Source: Polyangiaceae bacterium
GTDB lineage: Bacteria > Myxococcota_A > Polyangia > Polyangiales > Polyangiaceae
DNA length: 64,000 nucleotides
Assembly (NCBI GenBank): GCA_009781005.1
Contig: WQYX01000004.1
Coordinates: 1 to 64,000 of the forward strand
Reading direction: 5' to 3'
In this document: one piece after another, positions 49,312 to 57,870 of the stretch
Layout: the number at the start of each line of letters is the position of its first letter
Numbering within the stretch: position 1 is the stretch's first letter
Program-made: the position numbers and the translations under genes
The notes under the pieces: model-generated
Seen by the model: the letters and a program-made list of their open reading frames with translations, nothing else
What the model was told of the DNA's origin: nothing
Database searches by the model: none

Positions 49312-50625
49312 TTACGGCGAGCGTCTCTTCTTCTTCTTCGCTATCGGCGGTTTGCTTGAGCGAAGGTGCGGCATGGTGATGCCTGCCACCTCGTGCTCGG
49401 CGAAGTAAGCGCGCAAGACTTCGCGCGCAACGACGTTCGCTTTGACCGTCCAGGTTGGCCCGTTGACGACGAGCACGCCGATCGCGACCGGCGTCGGCGC
49501 ACTCTCCTTGTTCGATGACGCGGGCGCGTGAGAAAAGCCTGAAAACCAGGTGTAAAAGCGTTGCGCCGTCGCGTCCGTGAGCGTGCCCGTCTTTCCTGCC
49601 ATGGGGATATCGGCGAGAAACGATCTGCCCGCAGCGTCGTGAAAGGCCTTGTACGACGTGCCGTCGGTGATGGTGTTCTCCATCATCGTCGCGATGGATT
49701 GAGCCGTCTTGGGCTTGATCGCGCGTTCGAGTGCTGCGGGCTCTGGTGCAGTCCACACGATTGCGCCGGACGCGTCGGCGACCTCGCGCACGATGCGCGG
49801 GCGAACGGGTTCGCCGCCTCGCGCAACGGTCGCAGAGATCCATGCAGCATGCAAAGGTGAGAGCGTCGTGTTCCAGAAGCCTGCGGCCATACGAGCGAAA
49901 CCGAGCGGATCCTCGGGGACATGGAGCTCGCTTGGCTCTACGGGAACGTCGAACGCGAGGGGCGCGCCAAAGCCAAAGCTGTGCGCGGTTTCTGCGAGAA
50001 TGGGTGCCTTGAGATACTTTCGCGCGAAGCGTGCGAAGACCGTGTTGATGCTTCGGCCCATGGCACCGCCCAGGGTCGTGCACCACTTGTCCTTCTTCGG
50101 ATCGTCGATGAGATCACGCTCCGTGATGCGCTGCTCGCCGCCCGAGTAACATGTGCGCTCGTCGGGCGAGAGCCCCGCGTTCTCCACCAGCGCAGCACTG
50201 GTGACGATCTTGAAAACGCTTGCCGCGGGTGCGGTCGCTTCTGCACAAAGATCGCGTGCGGGACCCTTCTCGATGTGGCTCGCGTAAACGAGGACGTTGC
50301 CCGTGGCCGTGTCCATCAGCACGACCGCCGCTTCGGGCACGTGATGCATCCTCATCAAGGCCTTCGCTGTATTCTGCAACTTTGGGTCGACGGTCAGGTG
50401 CGCCGTCTTCTCGCCAAGGAGAGGTGCGGTCGCGCCACCCTCTCCGAGCTCGATCCTCGTCAGATTGAGCCCCGCGAGCGGAGGCAACATTTTGGTTGCA
50501 TCGGGCGACGAGGCGGCCGGAGTCGTTGCCTTGGTGATGGGGACGGCGTCGCTTTGGGGCTTGCTGCATGCCTGCAAAACCACGATGGGAACCCCAAGCC
50601 AGAGGGCCATCCACGTGCCGCGCAT
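49312..50625 (-). CDS. Lipoprotein penicillin-binding transpeptidase
   Basis: 437 aa from ATG 50625, with a type II signal (MALWLGVPIVVLQAC). The transpeptidase domain has the three serine-enzyme motifs: S-x-x-K in APAASVFKIVTSAAL, S-x-N in AMGRSINTVFARF and K-T-G in PMAGKTGTLTD. There is no obvious transglycosylase domain. Lipid anchoring of a class B-like enzyme is unusual. The substrate would be peptidoglycan in the periplasm. It is divergent from the HEAT-repeat gene, 62 bases apart. Confidence 0.85.
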   Translation of the reverse strand: MRGTWMALWLGVPIVVLQACSKPQSDAVPITKATTPAASSPDATKMLPPLAGLNLTRIELGEGGATAPLLGEKTAHLTVDPKLQNTAKALMRMHHVPEAAVVLMDTATGNVLVYASHIEKGPARDLCAEATAPAASVFKIVTSAALVENAGLSPDERTCYSGGEQRITERDLIDDPKKDKWCTTLGGAMGRSINTVFARFARKYLKAPILAETAHSFGFGAPLAFDVPVEPSELHVPEDPLGFARMAAGFWNTTLSPLHAAWISATVARGGEPVRPRIVREVADASGAIVWTAPEPAALERAIKPKTAQSIATMMENTITDGTSYKAFHDAAGRSFLADIPMAGKTGTLTDATAQRFYTWFSGFSHAPASSNKESAPTPVAIGVLVVNGPTWTVKANVVAREVLRAYFAEHEVAGITMPHLRSSKPPIAKKKKRRSP

Positions 50626-50687
50626 GACCGACCGTGTGACACGCCCGCGCGAATCAGGGCAAGAAAATGATATCCGGGGGTGCTGAC

Positions 50688-53057
50688 ATGCTGCGTAGCC
50701 TCTTGCTCGCACCTTTCGCGATCGCTCTCGTTCTCGCCGTTGGACCTTCACGTGCCGAGACGAAGACGAGCGATCTACACCGAGTCATTCCTGCGGGCGG
50801 AGGTCTCAGCGCCCTCGACGTCACGGTGGATCCGGCTTTGCGCGTCGTCCGCGCGCGAAGCTGCGCGGTCTCGGACTGCACGCGCGCAGCGGCCTTCCTG
50901 GACGTGCCCATCCCAATGGACCCGGCGCGCATCGATCTCGCGAACGTAGAGATCACGTCGATTGCCATCGGCAACGACAAGCACGTTGCTCACGTGCGCG
51001 TGCCCGACGCGCAACGCAAGGATCTCGCGTTCGAGGCCGTCCTCTCGTCGCAGGCGGCGGCGCCTATCTTCGCTGACTTTACGGGCTTTGCCGAGGGGAG
51101 CGAAGGCGATCGGCGCGGTCACATGATTCGTATTTTCGATCGCGACGAGACGTCCAAGTTCGTCATCGTTGCCGATTCAAGGGAAGATACACGTATCTGT
51201 GGACAATCGAGCACCATGCTCTCGCCGCGCGGGCTCGATCCGAAAACGATGCAGCTTCGCGCGGCCACGCTGCATCGCATCGACAAGCAAAGCCGCGACG
51301 GCGCCGAACGAGTTCTGTCGCGTGCGCGCCACGCGAACGACAGGCCCGTTCTCGCTCGCATCCTCGTGGCAACGGGCGCGAGTGCACCGGGCGCCGCGGC
51401 GCTTACCGATGGAAACATCGATTCCACGTGGTCGGAGCAACGACCCGGCGACGGGCACGGTGAGTTCGTCACGATGCGCGCTCCCGCGGAGCTGCCCATC
51501 GACGCTTTCGCCATCACCGTTGCGCCGCCTTCTCTGCCGAAGGCGTCGCAGACCGCTGGCGCCGCGCCGAAGACGTTTTTTCTTGCGACCGACGACCGGC
51601 TCTTTCACGTCACGATGCCGGAAGATGCGTGGCAGAAACCTGGTGCATCGTACGAGATCCCGCTGCCGCATCCCGTGCGCACGACCTGCGTGGCGATCGT
51701 TCTCGACGAAGCTTACGCGCAAACCAAAGCCGCGCCGAAAGTGACCATCGCGGAGATCTCTGCGCTCACGAAATTCGATACCGAGGGTGCAACGCTCGGC
51801 GACGTTGCCAAGGCACTCGGCAGCAGCCGAGCCGACGAGGCAGCAGCATTGCTCAAGCGCACAGGTGACGAGGGCGTTGCCGCTGTCGTCGGCGTTTACG
51901 CGACGCTCGATGATAAAGGTCGGGCCCTCGCGATCGACGTTGCAGCAAGTGCCGCGCAGTGCACCGGACCGAGCATCGGTCTGATGACGCGCGCGCTTGC
52001 GGACAAGGACGCCGAAGTTCGAAGGCGTGCCCTCGGTCGCGTTGAACGGTGCGGGAGCGCGGCGCTCGAGCCGCTCGCCGATGTCATGGGCATCGGCACG
52101 CCCGAGACACGCCGGACCGTTCGCAATGCGTTCGCGCGCGCCGCGAGATCCGGCTCGCGCGACGAACTCTCCAAGTTGCTCGGTCGGCGGCAAGCGTCGC
52201 CCGCTGCTCGTCGCGACTTGCTACGTGCGATGGGGCCAAAGCTCGCCGAGCTTCGTCCCGAATCCGACATGGCGGTGACGGATCTGCTTCGAGCATCGCC
52301 CGACATGGCGACGCGCTATCTGCTCGCAGAGCCGCTCGCACATCTCGCGCGCTCCCAAGACGCAATGGCAAGCGAGCGCCTCGCCGAATTCGCGCGCCGC
52401 GATCCCGCATGGCCCGTGCGCGCACGGGCTGTGGAAGTGTCCAGCGGCATCCCCGCGCTCTTGCCGATCGTGCGTGCGGCTGCCGACGATCCGGAGCCGC
52501 GCGTGCGTGAGGCAGCCCTTCAGGCCATCGCGTCGTCGAGCGACATTGCTGGCAGAGATGCGGCCGCACACGCGCTTGCGGGTGACGAGTGGACGTTCGT
52601 GCGCGTCGCGGCCGCCGAAGCCATCGGTGCGTTGCCGGCGGACTCGAGCAGCTCGGGTGCGCTCGGTCGAGCCCTCACTGATGCGAGCGCGAACGTGCGC
52701 GTGGCGGCAATGACGTCGCTCGGCAAGCTGCGAGCCATTCGCGAAGCGCCTCGCGTTCGCGCGCGGCTCGACGACGCCGAGGAAGATACGGAGGTGCGTG
52801 CTCTCGCGGCTCGCACGCTCGGTGTCATGTGCGTGCAGAATGCAACGGGTCGCCTTACGAAACTTGCCGAGCGTTTACGTGCACCGCGTGACGAAGCCGA
52901 CGAACGCATCGGCGTCGCAGCCATCGATGCGCTCGCGATGCTTCACCCAATGGATCTTCCGAAGCGTCTTGCCCCGTTGGTCGACAAGAACGTCCGGATG
53001 CCCGTTCGCCGCGCTGCCGAGCGCGCGCTGGCAGAGCCGGGAAGCTGCGGTCAATAG
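50688..53057 (+). CDS. Secreted HEAT-repeat protein with a discoidin-like region
   Basis: 789 aa from ATG 50688, with a signal peptide (MLRSLLLAPFAIALVLAVG). Residues about 220-370 have a discoidin/F5-8-like pattern (GAAALTDGNIDSTWSEQRPG, FVTMRAPAELPIDAF). From about 375 to the end run HEAT-type helical repeats (DAEVRRRALGRVERCGSAAL, DPEPRVREAALQAIASSSD, DASANVRVAAMTSLGKLRA, KNVRMPVRRAAERALAE). It is probably a periplasmic or surface scaffold. No enzyme motif is seen. Confidence 0.75.
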   Translation: MLRSLLLAPFAIALVLAVGPSRAETKTSDLHRVIPAGGGLSALDVTVDPALRVVRARSCAVSDCTRAAAFLDVPIPMDPARIDLANVEITSIAIGNDKHVAHVRVPDAQRKDLAFEAVLSSQAAAPIFADFTGFAEGSEGDRRGHMIRIFDRDETSKFVIVADSREDTRICGQSSTMLSPRGLDPKTMQLRAATLHRIDKQSRDGAERVLSRARHANDRPVLARILVATGASAPGAAALTDGNIDSTWSEQRPGDGHGEFVTMRAPAELPIDAFAITVAPPSLPKASQTAGAAPKTFFLATDDRLFHVTMPEDAWQKPGASYEIPLPHPVRTTCVAIVLDEAYAQTKAAPKVTIAEISALTKFDTEGATLGDVAKALGSSRADEAAALLKRTGDEGVAAVVGVYATLDDKGRALAIDVAASAAQCTGPSIGLMTRALADKDAEVRRRALGRVERCGSAALEPLADVMGIGTPETRRTVRNAFARAARSGSRDELSKLLGRRQASPAARRDLLRAMGPKLAELRPESDMAVTDLLRASPDMATRYLLAEPLAHLARSQDAMASERLAEFARRDPAWPVRARAVEVSSGIPALLPIVRAAADDPEPRVREAALQAIASSSDIAGRDAAAHALAGDEWTFVRVAAAEAIGALPADSSSSGALGRALTDASANVRVAAMTSLGKLRAIREAPRVRARLDDAEEDTEVRALAARTLGVMCVQNATGRLTKLAERLRAPRDEADERIGVAAIDALAMLHPMDLPKRLAPLVDKNVRMPVRRAAERALAEPGSCGQ

Positions 53058-53080
53058 CGACCAAGCCGGCCAAGGCCGGG

Positions 53081-54103
53081 TCAGAGGCGGATATCGATGT
53101 AGACGCCGCGTCTTAGTTCTTGCAGCCACAGCTTTCGCTGACGATCCGTTGCCTCGATGAACGCGCGCTCCATCATCTGGTCGCGGACTTGATCGAACGG
53201 AGGCACCGTGGTCCGGGCTTCGGCAAGCTGCACGACGAGGACGGCCTGATTGCCGTTGGGATCCTGGAACCGAATGGGCGACGACACTTCGCCAGCCTTG
53301 AGCGATCGCGCGGCCCGCTGAAGATCAGGAAAGAGCGCCGAGAGCGGCACGGGCCCGCGCGAACCGCACGTGTTCTTCGTGGTTGGATCCTGACTGTAAT
53401 CGAGGACGAGCTCGCAGAAGTCGGCACCCTCCCGTCCGCGCTTGGAGAGTTCCTCCGCCAGCGTGACGCGCGCCGCGACGCTCTGCGACGTCGCTCCCGC
53501 AGGAATTTGAAGAACGAGAATGCGCAGATCGACAGGAGACTGCTCCTCGGTCTCTCTGACAACGTGTTGATAGGCGGCGCGAGCATCTTGTTCGGTGACG
53601 CGCACGCGACCGCGCACGCGTAGCTGAACGAGTTTGCCCTCGAGGAGCTGGCGACGGATCTCGTCGCGGTAGTCTTGTTCGCTGAGCCCCTGGCGCTTTG
53701 CTTCCGCGATGACGTCGGCCGGCGAGATCTTCGCACCTGCTGCAACCTGGCGGATACCCGCATCCACCTCTTCGGGTGTAACCGAGATGCGGCTTTTGTC
53801 GGCTGCCGTCTCCTCGAGACGCTCGTCAATCATGTGGTTGAGGAGTTCGCGGAACATCTCGCTTTCGGCCGCGGCCTGTTGTGAAGGATCTGGGTTCTGC
53901 ATCACGATCCGCTGGAGGTGCGGCCGAGCCCGCTGACGCAGATCCGAGAGCAGAATGGGGCGCTCACCGACAACGGCGACGATGCGCTCGACGATGGACG
54001 CATGCGCAGAATGTTCGGCCAATGAAGCTCCGCCGAGAACGAGCGCGGCTGTCGCAAGAGCGCGCTTCGTGGAGAGCCAAGGCATTGCTCGACGCAGATT
54101 CAC
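53081..54103 (-). CDS. SurA-like periplasmic chaperone with a parvulin domain
   Basis: 340 aa, with a signal peptide to about residue 36. The SurA N-terminal domain is recognised in IVERIVAVVGERPILLSDLR and LLNHMIDERLEETAADKSRI, plus the EEVDAGIRQVA helix. A parvulin-type (PpiC) segment follows (RILVLQIPAG, GADFCELVLDYSQDP, SRGPVPLSALFPDLQRA, LVVQLAEAR). SurA proteins escort outer-membrane proteins. The stop is close to the convergent HEAT-repeat gene end. Confidence 0.85.
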   Translation of the reverse strand: MNLRRAMPWLSTKRALATAALVLGGASLAEHSAHASIVERIVAVVGERPILLSDLRQRARPHLQRIVMQNPDPSQQAAAESEMFRELLNHMIDERLEETAADKSRISVTPEEVDAGIRQVAAGAKISPADVIAEAKRQGLSEQDYRDEIRRQLLEGKLVQLRVRGRVRVTEQDARAAYQHVVRETEEQSPVDLRILVLQIPAGATSQSVAARVTLAEELSKRGREGADFCELVLDYSQDPTTKNTCGSRGPVPLSALFPDLQRAARSLKAGEVSSPIRFQDPNGNQAVLVVQLAEARTTVPPFDQVRDQMMERAFIEATDRQRKLWLQELRRGVYIDIRL

Positions 54104-54182
54104 GGCGCCGTTCTTATCACTTTCGGTACTTGGGCGAAGGGGTCTATTCTCACATGTCGTTAACGTCGTGAGGAGAAACGGG

Positions 54183-55256
54183 ATGCGTTACGTGTCGTCA
54201 CCTCTATTCAAGTTCGTCGTCATCGGAACATTCGCAGGGCTGTTTGCGAGCAATCTTGGTTGCAGAAAGCTGGTTAGCAAAGCCTTACAACAAATTGACG
54301 GGGGGACGTCCACGACCGGTACGTCGGAAGCGCAGTCGAATGATCCGGACGAACGGCTTCGTGAGAAGATCGAGCCGTACATCGAGTGCCTCAATTCGCT
54401 CTCGTCAGAGATCCGTGGGATGGAGAAATCCTATTTATCGAATATCCCGGGAACCGGACCAACAGGCAAAGAGCGATCGGCCTACATGCCAGCGCTCTCC
54501 AAAGGTGACGCCACGAAGTGCTCCACGAACCTCGCGAAGGCAAAGACGATGCAGCCTTCCCTCCCTGCACTCGAGCAGGCGGGCGAGGCCTTCGCGAAAG
54601 CTGCAAACCAAATCGATCCGCTCGCTGCGCAACTTCATGAATACTTCGACAAAAAGAACTATCTTGATGACCATTGGGCCAAAGCCAAAGAATTGCATCC
54701 GCAGATCATGGCAGCGTTCAAGGACTTTAATCGAGCCAACGACGATTTACACACTGCGCTCGATGGCATTACCAAGCCTCTCTCTCAACGCGAACTCGCC
54801 AGGATTGAAAAAGAGGACGGCAAGAAATTTCGCTATCACCGAAAGCACGTGCTCAATACCGCGCGTGATCTCGTTGAAGTAAGCAATCCGGATAGTCAGG
54901 AAATCGACTTCAACGCGTACAGCGCGGCGATGACGGAATTCGAGAAGGCGCTCGAAGATCTCACGACGTACGGCGGCAGTCACAAATCCGACCTTAGCGA
55001 CGAGAAGAAGCGCGTGAACGTTCTTGCCGAACACAATTACGATTCCTTTGTCCGCGCGGCAAATGACTATCAGAAGGCACAGAAGACTTTCTGGCGTTGC
55101 CTTCGCGATGCGCCCGCGAAAGCAAAGCTCGCAAATGGCAGGGTCGACGTGGACAAGGCTGCGTGTCCTAAAGATGTCATCAACGGTCGCGCAGACCAGG
55201 CAGCAATGAAGAAGTATAACGAATTTATCAACACTTCGAACCGCAGCCAATTTTAG
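54183..55256 (+). CDS. DUF3829 lipoprotein, copy 1 of 2
   Basis: 357 aa from ATG 54183 after a GAGGAGAAACGGG ribosome site. Signal peptide FKFVVIGTFAGLFASNLGC, with the lipidated Cys near residue 27. The rest is helical: EKIEPYIECLNSLSSEIRGM, AKTMQPSLPALEQAGEAFAK, YHRKHVLNTARDLVEVSNPD, MTEFEKALEDLTTYGGSHKS, fitting the DUF3829 (YiiG-like) family. It is a close paralogue of the next gene. GC looks lower than in the flanks, as in the island at the left edge. Confidence 0.75.
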   Translation: MRYVSSPLFKFVVIGTFAGLFASNLGCRKLVSKALQQIDGGTSTTGTSEAQSNDPDERLREKIEPYIECLNSLSSEIRGMEKSYLSNIPGTGPTGKERSAYMPALSKGDATKCSTNLAKAKTMQPSLPALEQAGEAFAKAANQIDPLAAQLHEYFDKKNYLDDHWAKAKELHPQIMAAFKDFNRANDDLHTALDGITKPLSQRELARIEKEDGKKFRYHRKHVLNTARDLVEVSNPDSQEIDFNAYSAAMTEFEKALEDLTTYGGSHKSDLSDEKKRVNVLAEHNYDSFVRAANDYQKAQKTFWRCLRDAPAKAKLANGRVDVDKAACPKDVINGRADQAAMKKYNEFINTSNRSQF

Positions 55257-55267
55257 GGCCCCAGCAG

Positions 55268-55285
55268 CCACGGCGTACGCCGTGG
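55268..55285. repeat. 18-bp perfect palindrome between the two DUF3829 genes
   Basis: CCACGGCGTACGCCGTGG is its own complement. It lies 11 bases after the first stop. Without a T-run it is not a clear terminator; it could be a small hairpin repeat. Confidence 0.5.
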
Positions 55286-55392
55286 AGGCGCGGGCGGGGA
55301 AGGCCCGTGACTCCATCCGTGTTTTTATTTCTTTTGGTACGCGTGCGAAGGAGTTATTGTCGCATGCCGTCAACGCACGAGGAGAAAACGGG

Positions 55393-56529
55393 ATGGGTAA
55401 CGTCGTGTCGTCGCCGCTGTTCAAGTTCGTTGTTCTCGGAACATTCGTGGGGCTGTTTGCGAGCAGCCTCGGTTGCAAAAAGCTAGTCGACAAAGTCCTA
55501 CATGTTGACGGAGGGGCAACGCCAACCAGTTCGCCGGAAGCGAAATCTAGAGAGTCGTCCACAACCAGTGCACCGGAGGCGAAGTCGAAGGATCCGGACG
55601 AACCCAATTCACCGGAGGCGAAGTCGTCTACGGTCGGTTTGATGGACCCGGACGAACAGCTCGCCAAGAAGATCGAGCCGTACATCGAGTGCCTCAACTC
55701 GCTTTCTTCAAGCACCCGCGACGCGGAGAAGAGTTATCTGCATTACATCCCGAAGACTGGACCAACGGGCAGAGAAAGCCCCTCCATCTACAAGCTTCCC
55801 AAAGACGCGGCCGCGAAGTGCTCCACGAGTCTTGCGGAGGCGAAGACGATGCAGCCGTCCGCTCCGGCGCTGGAGCAGGCGGGCGAGGCCTTTGCGAAGG
55901 CCACAACCCAGCTCGATCCACTCCTGATGCAACTTGAACAGTACTTCGAAAATAAGGATTACCTTGATGACCATTGGGCCAAAGGCAAACAATTGCATCC
56001 GCAGGTCATGGCGGCATTCAAGGACTTTAATCCAGCCGACGACGATTTGCGCAATGTGCTCGATGGTATAACCAAGCCTCTCTCTCAGCGTGAGCTCGCA
56101 AAGATTGAAAGAGAGGAAGGTAAGAAAATTCGCTATCATCGAAAGCACGTGCTCAATACCGCGCGCGAGCTCATTGAAGTAAGCAATCCGGACGGTGGGG
56201 AAGTCAACTCCACCCTGTACAATGCGGCAATGACGGAATTCGACAAGGCGCTCGAAGACCTCACGGCGTACGGTAGCAGCCATAAGTCCGACATTAAAGA
56301 CGAAATCCGTTATGATTCTTTTGTCAAAGCGGCGAACGACTATCGCAAGGTACAGAAGGATCTCTGGCGTTGCCTCCGTAATGCGCCCGCAAAGGTGAAG
56401 CTTTCAAATGACAAGATCAACGTGAAAAAGCTCTCGTGCCCTGACGACAATATTATTGATCGTGTTGCGGACAGGCCGATCGAGAAATACAACGATTTCA
56501 TCCGTTGGCCGAATACCCAAGAATTTTAG
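55393..56529 (+). CDS. DUF3829 lipoprotein, copy 2 of 2
   Basis: 378 aa from ATG 55393, after GAGGAGAAAACGGG. The signal is FKFVVLGTFVGLFASSLGC. It differs from copy 1 mainly in a longer Ser/Pro/Glu linker (with PEAKS repeated three times) and a deletion near residue 300. Conserved: KKIEPYIECLNSLSSSTRDA, DDHWAKGKQLHPQVMAAFKD, GITKPLSQRELAKIEREEGK, YHRKHVLNTARELIEVSNPD. The leader before the start resembles that of copy 1, so the duplication included the upstream region. Confidence 0.75.
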   Translation: MGNVVSSPLFKFVVLGTFVGLFASSLGCKKLVDKVLHVDGGATPTSSPEAKSRESSTTSAPEAKSKDPDEPNSPEAKSSTVGLMDPDEQLAKKIEPYIECLNSLSSSTRDAEKSYLHYIPKTGPTGRESPSIYKLPKDAAAKCSTSLAEAKTMQPSAPALEQAGEAFAKATTQLDPLLMQLEQYFENKDYLDDHWAKGKQLHPQVMAAFKDFNPADDDLRNVLDGITKPLSQRELAKIEREEGKKIRYHRKHVLNTARELIEVSNPDGGEVNSTLYNAAMTEFDKALEDLTAYGSSHKSDIKDEIRYDSFVKAANDYRKVQKDLWRCLRNAPAKVKLSNDKINVKKLSCPDDNIIDRVADRPIEKYNDFIRWPNTQEF

Positions 56530-56548
56530 GAAAAAATCCGTAAACGTC

Positions 56549-56713
56549 ATGGCAAAAGCAGGGGATGAATGGAAGGTTCTCCGCCACGGCGCCATCGAGC
56601 AGCTCGCGGAGAACCTCTGGCGCGTCTCGGGAGATCTGCCTGGGATGCACGAGAAGGTTGCAAGCGGCCGAGAAGCGGCTGCAGCGTTGCGTAAAGCCGC
56701 CATGTCTCTCTGA
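56549..56713 (+). pseudogene. 5' fragment of a DUF4336-type gene
   Basis: 54 codons. The first roughly 33 residues (DEWKVLRHGAIEQLAENLWR, then VSGDLPGM) follow the N-terminal pattern of DUF4336 metallo-beta-lactamase-like proteins, which are about 220-250 aa long. After that the sequence leaves the family and stops at 56711-56713, where hairpin element B4 begins. It looks like a gene cut off during insertion or deletion at the repeat. Confidence 0.5.
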
Positions 56714-56858
56714 GAGCGAGTTCGACAGCCTGCTGCGCGAAATCGATGCGTCGGTTGGGCGCTGCGGTGCCTGCGCACGTACGATAAGTACGCTTACGCG
56801 GGCTCCTCGCGCTCCGCCCTAGCCTCGATTCGCTCGCAACGGCTGTCGAACTCGCTCT
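56713..56858. repeat. Family B hairpin element, copy B4
   Basis: Outer stem AGAGCGAGTTCGACAGCC pairs exactly with GGCTGTCGAACTCGCTCT. Inner parts TGCTGCGCGAAATCGATGCG and AGCCTCGATTCGCTCGCAAC match B2 read on the other strand. The tip is CGTACGATAAGTACG. The outer stem is unlike that of B1, B2 or B5. Confidence 0.85.
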
Positions 56859-56862
56859 GAGA

Positions 56863-56957
56863 GCGCCGCGATGCCCGCTCGCGACGGCTGGCGAACTCGC
56901 TATGAGAGCGTGCTTACCAGCGTGCTACGCGCCGCGATGCCCGCTCGCGACGGCTGG
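56863..56957. repeat. Tandem partial copies of the family B right end
   Basis: GCGCCGCGATGCCCGCTCGC followed by GACGGCTGG occurs at 56863-56891 and again at 56929-56957, a 66-base period. Between them is GCGAACTCGCTATGAGAGCG, a variant of the B4 outer arm. It looks like stepwise duplication of element ends and reaches to within ten bases of the PP2C stop. Confidence 0.7.
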
Positions 56958-56967
56958 GGCCCGAGAA

Positions 56968-57747
56968 CTAAGTGCCGTCGGAAACCCAGCGGGCGAGGAT
57001 GGCGGTGACGTTGTCAGGACCGCCGTTCTCGTTGGCGCGTTTGATGAGGTTCGCTGCGGCTGCCTTCAGGTCGCTCTCGTTGCTGGTGATGATCTGGAGC
57101 ATCTCGGGATCCTGCACTGGGCCAGACAAACCGTCAGAGCAGAGGATGTAAACGTCGCCCGCGCGCGGCGCTTCGAAGCGCGTGTCGACCTTCACCGTGT
57201 CCTTCATTCCGAGCGCGCGCACGATGACGTTCTTGTGCGGGAAGTTCGCGATCTCCTCGGCCGTGAGGCGCTTCATCTTGATGTAGTCGTTGAGCAGCGA
57301 GTGATCTTCCGTAAGCTGCTCGATCTTCCCGTCGCGAACGCGATAGCTGCGCGAGTCGCCGACGTGCGCAACGTAGATGCCTTCGTCGACAGCAAAGAGC
57401 ACCACGATCGTCGTGCCCATGCCGCGCTTGCTGGCTTCGCGTTGAGCCGTTTCGTAGATGCGCAGGTTCGCGAGTTTGATGCCCGTGATGAGCCGGTTCT
57501 CTTCGTATCCTCTCGCGCAATCCATCTTGTACGGCCACGTGCGCTCAGGATCGCGAGCCGTTGCCGCGAAAAACTCCTTGAGAGCATCGACCGCCATCTT
57601 GCTGGCTACCTCGCCGGACGCATGTCCACCCATTCCATCGGCGACCACGTAGAGGCCACTGTCCTCGATGATCGAGAAATTATCCTCGTTGTGTGTGCGC
57701 TTCATGCCGACGTTCGTCTCGCCAGCAACCTCAATGCGGAATCCCAC
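56968..57747 (-). CDS. PP2C-family serine/threonine phosphatase
   Basis: 259 aa. All PP2C metal-site motifs are present: GMKRTHNEDNFSIIEDSGLY, VVADGMGGHASGEVASKMAV, VAHVGDSRSYRVRDGKIEQL, YILCSDGLSGPV and GGPDNVTAILARW. It is similar in length to Stp1/PrpC-type phosphatases, which counteract Hanks-type kinases. No kinase gene is seen in the window. It lies downstream of the HtrA-like gene on the same strand. Confidence 0.92.
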   Translation of the reverse strand: MGFRIEVAGETNVGMKRTHNEDNFSIIEDSGLYVVADGMGGHASGEVASKMAVDALKEFFAATARDPERTWPYKMDCARGYEENRLITGIKLANLRIYETAQREASKRGMGTTIVVLFAVDEGIYVAHVGDSRSYRVRDGKIEQLTEDHSLLNDYIKMKRLTAEEIANFPHKNVIVRALGMKDTVKVDTRFEAPRAGDVYILCSDGLSGPVQDPEMLQIITSNESDLKAAAANLIKRANENGGPDNVTAILARWVSDGT

Positions 57748-57870
57748 GACAGACGATGGTCGGAGGGAGCGAGGTTTCTGTCAACCGCCATCCTTCGCAG
57801 ATGATTTTTGGCGAGCAACTGTCTTGACAGTTGCTCTCGGCTGGGCTCGCTACGGCAGGGAAACTCCCTC

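Noticed and set aside
49154-50086. Arg-rich minus-strand ORF overlapping the transpeptidase
   Set aside because: It is another frame of the transpeptidase gene, which has all three catalytic motifs.
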